Shown here in pieces: positions 55,488-64,000 of a DNA stretch of 64,000 nucleotides. Source of the DNA: Pollenia angustigena (taxonomy: Eukaryota; Arthropoda; Insecta; Diptera; Polleniidae); contig OV884056.1 of the NCBI GenBank assembly GCA_930367215.1, positions 50,902,308-50,966,307 of the forward strand, read 5' to 3'. The position numbers were made by a program, and so were the translations under genes. Each line of letters starts with the position of its first letter. The first letter of the stretch is position 1. Under the pieces are notes generated by a model, which worked only from the letters and a program-made list of their open reading frames with translations, made no database searches and was not told where the DNA came from.

Positions 55488-55490
55488 TAA

Positions 55491-56437
55491 TTCTGCCTTT
55501 TGAATGGTGCCAGATGCTTTTCTACCCAAAGCAGTTTTAAGAATGACAAAAACCATTTTTCTTGATGTTACTTACAGTCTCAGCTGTTTTTGACATATCA
55601 GCAATAGTTGTGCACAAGCAAAATGTTTTTTGTATTTTTGTAGAGATGCATAGACCTAATAAATGACCGTATAATGGCAAAGGCTATCAGACGATCGACT
55701 TTGACCAACTCTTTTTTTGCATTTGTATTTTAAATTGTTTACTTTTAAATATTTGTTTATGTCTGTATTTGTACACGTGTAGTGTGTTTGTCAGTATGTG
55801 TACGTATCTTATTAAATTCGATTGAATTTGAATTCTAATTTGTATCTACAAATTAAATAAATAGAATTAAGAAACAATAAATTGTTTTTATACACAATTT
55901 CTGTGGGATTTAAAATTTTTTTTTTTTTTAATTACACTCTTTTGGTATAACTGCAATTAAAATATTTTTAGACAAAATTGTTTTATTTTATCTAGCGTTT
56001 GTATGTTTTTTTTTATAAATTCATTTAAGTATTACGTTTTCGTTATGTTTAATAAGTAGTATTTGTAATCATTCATTGCAAAGCAAATCGTTGCCAATAA
56101 AATTTAGTGCATCAAATTGATTTTAAATTGTATTTTTCGTAAAAATTATTTTAAAATGTATTCAATAGGGGCAACACAAAAGCTCTACTGAAAGCAGAAA
56201 CCAATTCTAGGACAGAAATAAATCGGACATGTTCTAGAAATCGAAATGAGATTTTGATCTTAATTATTTACAAAATCACTGTAGTTTTTCCCGTTTTTAA
56301 CAGGGGTTCTTGTATGGATAATTGGTACTCAACGTATGAAAAAGGAATATTTTTATGAACTTTCTTTTCAGACTCGGTTTTCAAAATTTGTGCTATTTTT
56401 AATCCAGATTGGCTTATAGAACATGACCAATATTTTT

Positions 56438-56491
<54 letters not shown>

Positions 56492-57411
56492 CCCGACGAT
56501 CCTTAAAGGAGCATAGGGCCCCTATAATATTTTTAAAATGCTGTTCTGAAACTATGCCCAAATTTGTATTAACAAAGTTTTGAATTTATAAAAATAATTT
56601 TTTTATATAAAAAAACCAGTTATACCTATATCCTTGAAAATCTTTAACACATAACCTCTTAAAAGCAATAATTTTTCAAATTTTAAACCTCCACTTCCCC
56701 ATAGTATTTATAATTCCCAGTGCTTTATTGTAAAACGTAAAGCAAACTTTTGAAATTATTTAATAGAAAAACAATAGCCAACAATAAATAAATAAAAAAA
56801 ACCATCATAACTCAAGGTTAAATAGAAAAAAAGCAAATTGCACAACTTTTATCACACTATTTTAAAATAAAATAAAAAAAAAAACACTGTAGTTATCTTA
56901 AATAAACACACGTGGAAGATAAATATGTAAGCAAGTTTGTTCACTAAGTCTCTTTTATAAAACCAAAAAGTTCTCTCTACTCATTGTAAAAATTCTATTT
57001 TAACGGTCAGTTCCAACATGCAACATTGTTAGAAATCGGCTGCATTTTTTTCATTTTGTATGCCATTTTATTCTCTTACATCCCCATGCATGGTCATTGA
57101 TTGTATTCTCTCACACAGAGATGGAAATCATGTCACAATTGTACTTTTTTTGGTACACTTTGAACTATGTTGCTACTGCGGTACTAATTTGACATATTTG
57201 GTACAATTTAAACTATTTAATTAGTATCGAGAACAAGTGGTTTATATATTAACATTCAAGGTTTATTACTCTCAGCAAATTTGCAATTTGTTTACAATTA
57301 TACGCAAGTAAATTAAAATAATTGTTTTCTTTTTAAATTATTTAAATTTTATTCTCTATTTTATATTAAAAACCACGAAAATGTTAAATTTATAAGTTTT
57401 ACTAGATTGCC
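55491..57411. other. Unassigned AT-rich sequence with an (AT)n microsatellite
   Basis: Holds the dinucleotide run at 56437-56488 and a lone hAT-type end CAGAGATGGAAATC at 57117 with no partner. No genes seen. Confidence 0.4.
56437..56488. repeat. (AT)n microsatellite
   Basis: About 25 uninterrupted AT units. Confidence 0.97.
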
Positions 57412-58614
57412 CGGCAAACGTTGTTTTGCCATATAACTTACTTCTTTCAGATGTTACAGTGTCTGCATGCCAAATTTTAAGAAAACCGGTTGATAAGTTA
57501 AGAAGATATAGGGAAGGGAGCTTTTACCCCTCCTGCTTCACGCCCTAAATAATAAAAACTATAGGCTATAGTACTTTCCAGCTGTAACACTATTTGGCTG
57601 CGAATTTTCAAGAAGATATTGGAAGGGGGAGCTTTTACCCTTCATGCCCTATTTCCCATCCTATTCCCTATTTCCTTTACGATGTTATAGTGTCTGCATG
57701 CCAAATTTTAAGAAAACACCGCTCATTAGTTTTAAATATATAGGAAAGAGGAGCTTGTTACCGCTATTGCCCTTTCTCACGCCCTATTCCCTATTTCCTT
57801 TCAGATGTTACAGTGTCTTCATGCCAAATTTTAAGAAGCCCGGTTAATTAGTTTTAAAGATTGGGGAGGGGGAGCTTTTACCTCTATTGCCCTATTTCAC
57901 GCCCTAAATAATAAAAGTTTAAGGTAATAGTTTTTTCTAGATGTTACACTATTTTCCTGCAAAATTTCAAGAAAATCGGTCGATTTGTTAAGCAGATATC
58001 GAGCCCTAATGTGTTTTTTATTTTATTTAATTTCATATAAATTTTGTATGAAATTTGTCGGTTACCTCAAAATTGTTCTTCCTATAAAATCGTAACGGTG
58101 TCTTATGTGGCCACGACATTTAGGAGATGATGCAAGTGTTGCCAATAAAGTCATTTATTAAAAAAAAACTAAAATTGAAAATGATGTCGGTTACATCATT
58201 TTTACTATTAGGGCTCGATATAGGGAGGGGGGAGCTTTTACTCCTCTTGCCCTATTCCCTATTTTAAGAAAACAGGTTGATTAGCTAAGAAGATATAGGG
58301 AGTGGGAGCTTATTCCCTATTTTTCGCCCTCTAGCGATATAAAATATACTCTACGACCTATTACCATACCTAACAAAAAGACATACAAACTTTCATAAAA
58401 ATCAGTCAAGCCGTTTCGAAGGAAATCAAAATGGAGGGCATATATATAGGAAAATCAAAATGCCATATCTCCGGAACCACTGAGCCGATTTCATGCAAAC
58501 TTTACATAAACCATCTACAGACTATACCCAACGTACCCCAACGTTGGGATCGGTCTACCTGTTTTCGCAGCTTGTGATGACATCAAAGTGTACACTTCTT
58601 TTTATATATAAAGA
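57412..58614 (-). mobile_element. Helitron-like element, copy 4 (diverged subfamily), with nested MITE
   Basis: Minus strand: TCTTTATATATAAAAAGAAG at one end, TTTGCCGGGCAATCTAG at the other, between A (57411) and T (58615). The interior consists of about five diverged units of 110-130 bp with ATGCCAAATTTTAAGAAAAC, AGATATAGGGA.GGGGGAGCT and TTTTAC.CCT. The base pairs flanking the short inverted repeat near CTAG differ from copy 1 (TTGCC/GGCAA versus GACC/GGTC) yet remain complementary. Confidence 0.7.
58000..58217. mobile_element. MITE with CGAGCCCTAAT ends, ATAT target
   Basis: Inverted ends CGAGCCCTAATG and CGAGCCCTAATA, ATAT flanks (57996-57999, 58218-58221). Nested in Helitron-like copy 4, where neighbouring units read AGATATAGGGA without it. 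Related partial copy at 9385-9525. Confidence 0.8.
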
Positions 58615-58615
58615 T

Positions 58616-59436
58616 TAAAAAACAATATGGCGCTTAATGTGTCAAGTGTTATTGTTTACATTTGTGTGCAACTGAGCAAATATACACTATTAATTTTGCT
58701 TTTGATTTTTTTAGTGCAAACGAAGTAAAAAAAGAGCAAGTTGCAAGTGTGTACGTATGTACGTTAGACCGGGTCGACCTCCATAAAAAAAAAAAGTTGT
58801 GCCAGTCACCCCCTAGAATGAAAGATATGTACATGAAGTTTCTAAAACAGGAAAAATTTTTTTTGCCACTCCCCAAAATACAGCACTTTTGGTTTTTTAA
58901 ATGTAGCGCTGCCATTTAAAATCCGCTAAAAATTTGTTTGGTTTGTATTGGCTTCTACTTGGTTTAATGTAGTATGTATGTCAAAAAGAAAAAAGGGGCT
59001 TAATTTGGAGGCGTGTCATAAAAGTGAGCATATTAAAATCTATACATACGTAGTTTTATAAGGCCTTTCTTGGACCGTCAAAAAAATTGGACATTTGGGG
59101 GACGGATCCGAGATGGCATTAGTGGCGCCCATAACTTCAGGTCTGATTGAAAAGTCACCAAAGACAAAAATAAAGCCCTTATCAAGCCATGAACAACGAT
59201 ATGATATGATATGATGAGATCGGACTGTTGTGTTGTGCAATTGTGTGTATTTTTGCACGCATTTGCATCGTTCGCACTACCCATCGTTATTCCCCTTATA
59301 ATGCATAATAAAAAATAAACCGTTATGAAAAATAAAGGGTTTTATCCCCTTTTCGGAAACTGTAATTATGTAAACAATGAAATAATGAAATTTTGACGCA
59401 AAAAAACTTATATAAATTATGAAATAAAATATTCAA
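58616..59436. other. Unassigned sequence
   Basis: Open frames at 58649-58919 on both strands and 59040-59284 on the minus strand are unrecognised. GACCGGGTCGACC at 58768 may be the end of an element that I could not pair. Confidence 0.35.
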
Positions 59437-59571
59437 TAGCGGAGCTCAAGTATTAGGCTTGCAGAAAAGCAAATGCAAAATATTTATTCGAAGCTCTGTG
59501 TATTTTGTTATTGGACTTAACAAAAGAGCTAGGATATTTTTCAATTGCAAGCCTAATACTGAACTCCACTA
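59437..59571. mobile_element. Short MITE with TAG(C/T)GGAG(C/T)TCA ends
   Basis: Inverted arms TAGCGGAGCTCAAGTATTAG and TAGTGGAGTTCAGTATTAGG, both continuing GGCTTGCA. 135 bp in total. Flanks give no clear target duplication. Confidence 0.7.
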
Positions 59572-59857
59572 ATGTAAACACGCAGAGAAACGATATGGTT
59601 GAGCATGGTAACGGCAACTACTCGATGTTTATGGTAACAATATATTGTCGTACACATACAATTTTAATTTTTATTTAATATCAGCAATATTTTAGTTACT
59701 GTAAATATTTCAATGTTTATCGCATTTATAAATTTGAGTTTTGAATCCTGTTTGTAAGAACTTTGAACATACAACAATCATTAAATGTATTCTGTTAGTG
59801 GCTTAACTTTGTTTTCATGAAGGGAAAGAGTTGTGTTTCCAGTTGTGAAGAGATCAC

Positions 59858-60045
59858 TTTAGATGAAATCACATATGCCTATTAAAATCACACGTGTGAT
59901 ATTAAAGTGTTCCGTTTTTGTGTGATCTTCAATTGCCGAAAGCACACCGAGAATCACAAAAACGGTATGACTTTCTGAATACAACAACATCACACGTGTG
60001 ATTTTAAAAACACGTGATTGAAATCGCGTGATTTCCAGAACAGGC
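59858..60045. repeat. Imperfect foldback with two TCACACGTGTGA palindromes
   Basis: AAAATCACACGTGTGATATT (59885) and its inverse (59989) enclose CCGTTTTTGTGTGATC / GAATCACAAAAACGG. Outer edges GAAATCACATATGCC and AATCGCGTGATTTCC continue the symmetry. Probably a small MITE. Confidence 0.6.
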
Positions 60046-60774
60046 TCGAAAATCTAAAACTTACATTTAGTTATAAAAGTTTGCACTAAAACAGAAAAGT
60101 AATTTTCCAGCTCTGCTGTAACATTCCTACGCTTTTACTCTCTTTAATTTATCAATATGGTTTAGTTATTTTTTTATTATAGTTGTTATTTTTGTTCTTG
60201 TTGTAGTAGTATTAACTGTCAGATGTCATACACGCGAACATGTGTAATGCATAATATGTTGACGTAGTCTGTAAGTTTGCGTATTTTCTTTGAATGACAT
60301 TCTCTTTTCCTCTTGTTTTTTTTTGCATTTTTATTGACTTTGTTTTTTTTGAGCTTTTGATAAAAAGCAAAGCAAACAGCAACAATAGTATATTTACTTA
60401 CACACTCGTATATGTTTATTTAAATGCACCAGTGATAAGTATGGGGTACAATATTTGGTGCATAAGTAAATTACTAGAAAAATTATTTTTTTCTGAAATG
60501 ACGAATAATTATGTATATAAACCCTTTTCCTTTTAAGAAAAGTCATAACAGAACGAATAATTGAAATAAAATTCCCATGCGACACCATAGATCATTACTA
60601 TAGACATTAATGGCCAAGGCCCGAAATCTTTTACTTTAGCTAATTTAGAAATATTTGTTTTCCTTGATTGTTTTCTAACACTCAATTCACCCGAGTGCTT
60701 TAACGCCGTCGTTTTTCTTAATTTACATTTGCGTTTATACGATGATTTTAAGTTGCATTACTTTCTTATTTACA
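60046..60774. other. Unassigned AT-rich sequence
   Basis: Low-complexity frames only. Confidence 0.4.
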
Positions 60775-60775
60775 G

Positions 60776-60850
60776 TAGGGACTCGATTATCCCGAATTCG
60801 ATTTAAATCCGGGAAGAAAAGAATTCTATTATCCGGCAATGCCTTCTGCA
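60776..60850. mobile_element. Single pogo/Tigger-like end
   Basis: TACAGTAGGGACTCGATTAT then CCCGAATTCGATTTAAATCC and TATTATCCGGCAATGCC resemble one end of a pogo-like MITE (compare 40881). No inverted partner is found downstream, so this is a truncated copy. Confidence 0.4.
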
Positions 60851-61039
60851 TCCCAAATTACAAACAATTTTTTTTTTTCTTTTGAATAAAATGTGAATAA
60901 ACAAAGAAGGGGCATTCCCTAGCAACTTACTGGAAGTATGTTGTGCTAAAATTACTTTTTTTCTCTTAAATTCGAGCATCTTCTCACAAACATTGAAAAT
61001 AAAAAAAAAATCCAGAAGTATGCTCAAGGGAACAAGGAT

Positions 61040-61120
61040 ATTCTTAAGAAACTATGGCAGAACGCAAGCAATTTTGTAGTTCTGCGGTTTCAAATCGTGC
61101 GATTAACAGAATATGGCCGA
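61040..61120 (+). mobile_element. Fragment of dispersed repeat A
   Basis: ACTATGGCAGAACGCAAGCA and GCGGTTTCAAATCGTGCGAT, then ACAGAATATGGCCG, parallel 8882-8985 in copy 1. Confidence 0.5.
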
Positions 61121-61431
61121 TTATTTAAACATATATGTACAGTAATTAGGGTGCCCTTTTATATCATATTTGCAAAATTAACTCCCCCTGGAAATGGTCT
61201 TCTCATAAAATATCTTTAATTCGCAAAAAATTAGGCTGCTAGGAAAGGTGGCCTCATAAAAAGGGAAAATGTATTTTTTTTCATTTTTTGTCAAAATTTT
61301 GCTTTTAAATATACATATAAGATTTGAAATATATACGAAATTATCGATCTAATGATATATAAGAGACAAAATATGGTTAAAAAAAATTTAAATTTCCCCC
61401 CGGCCTTTAACGTGTCTCAGGCAACTTGCGA

Positions 61432-62355
61432 ATTCTCAAAATTTCGGGCATTGAAATTTTTGAATAACTTGAAAAGGCATTTGGACAAGTCAAAAAATAT
61501 AATAAACGTACTTCTGGCCTGAAAGACTATTTCAGATGTCTTCTAGAATTGTATGGCGATTCTTTTCAGACTGATTTTAAGGGGTCATTTTTGCTCTTTT
61601 TTTAACTTCTACACTAAAACGGGACGTTAGAGGATTAAAATGTTCTACGAATATTTTCTGCATCAAATTTCACTAGGGGTCTTCTAAGACCAAAAAATCG
61701 TACAATGCATGTAAAACGGGTTTTCAAAATTCCGGGCCTAGAATTATTTTAATTTTTCGAAAACCCGTTTTACATACATTGTACGATTTTTTGGTCTTAG
61801 AAGACCCCTAGTGAAATTTGATGCAGAAAATAATCGTAGAACATTTTAACCCTCTAACGTCCCGTTTTAGTGTAGAAGTTAAAAAAAGAACAAAAATTAC
61901 CCCTTAAAATGAGTGTTAGAGGGTTAATATATGGTATGAAAAGAATCGCCATACAATTCTACTCAAGACATCTGAAATAGTGTTTCAGGTCAGAAGTACA
62001 TTTAGTATATTTTTTTGACTTGTACCAAACGCCTTTTCAAGGTATTCAATGCCCGAAATTTTGAGAATTCGTTTTAGATACATTGCATGAGCTTTTGGTC
62101 TTAGAAGACCCCTAGTGAAATTGAATGCAGAAAATATTCGTTAAACATGTTAACCCTTAAATGTAGCGTTTTAGTATACTTTTGTTTAAGAATTGGGAAA
62201 AAGGACATAAATGGCCCCTTAAAATGAGAGTTAGAGGGTTAAAAGAATCGCCTTACGATTCTACTGAAGACATCTCAAATTAGTTTTTAACTTTGATGTA
62301 CATTTAGTATATTTTTTTTGGACTTATACCAAACTCCTTTTCAAAAAATTCAAAA
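61432..62355. repeat. Inverted plus tandem repeat of a 300 bp unit
   Basis: Arm 1 (61432-61725) and arm 2 (61759-62063) are inverted copies around a 33-base spacer, sharing GGTCTTCTAAGACCAAAAAATC-type, TGCAGAAAAT.TTCGTAGAAC and CTCTAACGTCCCGTTTTAGT words. A third, more diverged copy (about 62064-62355) follows arm 2 in the same direction (TTTTGGTCTTAGAAGACCCC, GAGAGTTAGAGGGTTAA). Differences between arms are more frequent than in the 14.2 kb palindrome. No coding content. Confidence 0.85.
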
Positions 62356-62399
62356 ACTTTAGGGGCCCGTATTTCGGGAGCCCGAGCTAACTTTTCAAA

Positions 62400-64000
62400 A
62401 CCCTTTGTTAGATTTGCTCTACTAGTAGTCTACTTTCATTCGCGTTGCAAGTGTTGAGGCTGGCTTTTTTTTTTTGCACAGTGTTATACCCGTATTTACA
62501 TGCATATGAGTTTTTGTATTCGTAGGATACCGTTAACCTATTATCAGGTGTAATCAAAAAAAAAATAGATTTTTTAACGGCAGTTTCAAAACTCCATTTT
62601 TAAATTTTGAAAAATTTTGTTTAACAAATTTCCGAATTTTTTCATCATCATATGGCGTTTATTGAGGATGAAATATGGAATAAAAATATGAAAATAGTAT
62701 GTCAATACCTCCCACAGTTTCTCCGTACCTTTAATTTAAATTATGCGATTTTCGGGAAAAAAATTTTTGTTGCCCATATTTTGGCGAATGAGCCCCATTT
62801 TTATTTCTGTCATGTATTTTATGTTAAAACCTCAAAAAAATCTGTTTCTTTTAACCATACAATACTGCCTAATAATACATCGACAAAATTTAACCAACCG
62901 TCAAAACCAAGCAAAGATTAAAAAAACGAACTTACAAGAAAAGTTTAAAAGAATTAATTAAATGGAACTAAAGTGTATAAATAATCAGCGTTTGACTTTG
63001 AAATGTTGCTTAAAAACTTAAAAAACAATAGCCATTGTAAATAAGTATTGAGTTGTATTAAGCACCCAAATGTAGAGAGTATTACTAAGTAATGAAGTGT
63101 AGAAGAATTTACCAGCACTAGCACTAGCACTGTCTACGGAAAATTCGTTACGACCGTTTAGATTAACTAGTTTTTCTGGGCACTTGTTTTTTAAGATTTT
63201 CAGATTGGAATAGTTTCAGCGTCTTTTTTTAAATAAGTAAGTTATCGAAAATGCATTCGAGTTATTCAACAAAAAGAACTAATGGAATGAAAAACTACCT
63301 AGTGTAATAAATAAAACTGTAAATTACAGTTTTTATTTGCGCACTCCTTAAAATAATTACTATTGCCATGATCTAAATTCAGTTTCACTTGCAAAGATGT
63401 GTCTGTCACAACATTTCAACAACTGCCGGAACTAGTTTAAATAAAGAAATAAGCAAATCCTTTTCTTTAACATGATTAAGATGGATTTAAGTCAAAATTG
63501 ATTGATTATCCCATGATCTTTAAAAGGAGTTTGAATAATTGATTAACAAGTGGTTGGTAAACAAAGTGATTGATTTGAATTGTGTTTATCTTGATCTTGA
63601 TTTTTTCGATAAACTAGATTGGACTTAATTGCCTTAAACAACAATTTTTAATTTTTGTTTATAATTTTATTAAATTAAAGTTGTTGACTTCATTGGCAAA
63701 GCAGCTGAAAGTACAAATTGTTGACCATTGATGAAAAGCAAATTTGTTTTATGAGTTCTAAGGAAAAAGAAAAATTTAATAAATGAATTGATTTCTACAA
63801 TAAGATATACAAAGTAAAGAATTTTTTTTGTAGAATTTTAATAATGATGATTGAATTTTGTTTGTTGTTTCTAAATTGTGAAATTGCTTATTTGCTTTTT
63901 TTTGTTGTTATTATGTATTTTATGTTTTGAAACTTTTATTTTTCCAATTATCTTAAAACCAAATTTATTTTTTATTACACAATTCTAACAAACCGATAAA
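62400..64000. other. Unassigned AT-rich sequence to the window end
   Basis: The frame at 62652-62921 (MAFIEDEIWNKNMKIVCQYL...) is the least repetitive open stretch but matches nothing I know and has no context. The rest shows only AT-rich sequence. Confidence 0.35.

Noticed and set aside
58738..58790. GACCGGGTCGACC as a regulatory palindrome
   Set aside because: Single occurrence with no partner or context; could be a transposon end, but I cannot support it.
1..64000. CRISPR array, operons or bacterial genes
   Set aside because: No regularly spaced identical repeats with unique spacers, no ribosome binding sites and no dense coding; the window reads as insect nuclear DNA.

Overview
This 64 kb window looks like a gene-poor, AT-rich stretch of insect nuclear DNA, most likely from a higher fly (Diptera, perhaps a calyptrate). 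That is an inference. It rests on the base composition, the transposon mix (jockey-type and R1/LOA-type non-LTR elements, a DD41D mariner, many hAT, pogo and PIF MITEs, Helitron-like elements with GTGGGCG-rich interiors, tRNA-derived SINEs) and the absence of any prokaryotic gene organisation. I found no complete host gene, rRNA or functional tRNA. The only possible host or unknown coding segment is a short minus-strand frame near 40.5 kb. The window is probably intergenic, or lies inside a very large intron.

Layout. 0-5 kb: a 5'-truncated, frameshifted jockey-type reverse transcriptase (minus strand), then a 2.3 kb degenerate minisatellite with higher-order structure. 5-11.4 kb: MITEs, a dispersed repeat with a tRNA-like SINE head inside it, and a second patch of the minisatellite. 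11.9-13.7 kb: three elements nested in one another (R1/LOA pseudogene, MITE, second LOA tail). 14.2-16.3 kb: a near-perfect 550 bp palindrome, a hAT-like element and a GGGG-TIR MITE. 17.5-22.9 kb: a 1.85 kb element with 8-bp target duplications, a deleted mariner, and a 2 kb hAT with a nested PIF-like MITE. 23.5-28.4 kb: SINEs, dispersed repeats and a decayed reverse transcriptase.

28.8-31.1 kb: a Helitron-like element inserted inside the target duplication of a hAT element, which fixes both boundaries. 31.8-38 kb: hAT, pogo, PIF-like and other MITEs, plus an RNase H/C-terminal retrotransposon frame of 262 codons. 40.9-43.8 kb: a pair of pogo-like MITEs, a small hAT MITE and a non-LTR C-terminal remnant. 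44.2-47.2 kb: a layered block (hAT interrupted by a Helitron and by a MITE). 49.1-51.8 kb: a TA-target MITE carrying a hAT whose ends are packed with TATCGATA, then a second palindromic element carrying two more insertions. 52.9-58.6 kb: two more Helitron-like copies (one retaining the end of the Pif1-type helicase), PIF and foldback MITEs. 59.4-62.4 kb: small palindromic elements and a large inverted plus tandem repeat. The last 1.6 kb holds nothing I recognise.

Nothing here forms an operon or pathway. The value of the window is stratigraphic: several target duplications and paralogous empty sites let insertions be ordered and element ends be read to the base. All family assignments were made by eye from motifs, terminal repeats and target duplications, without database searches. 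Gaps between listed features were read, and I saw only AT-rich sequence there unless stated.
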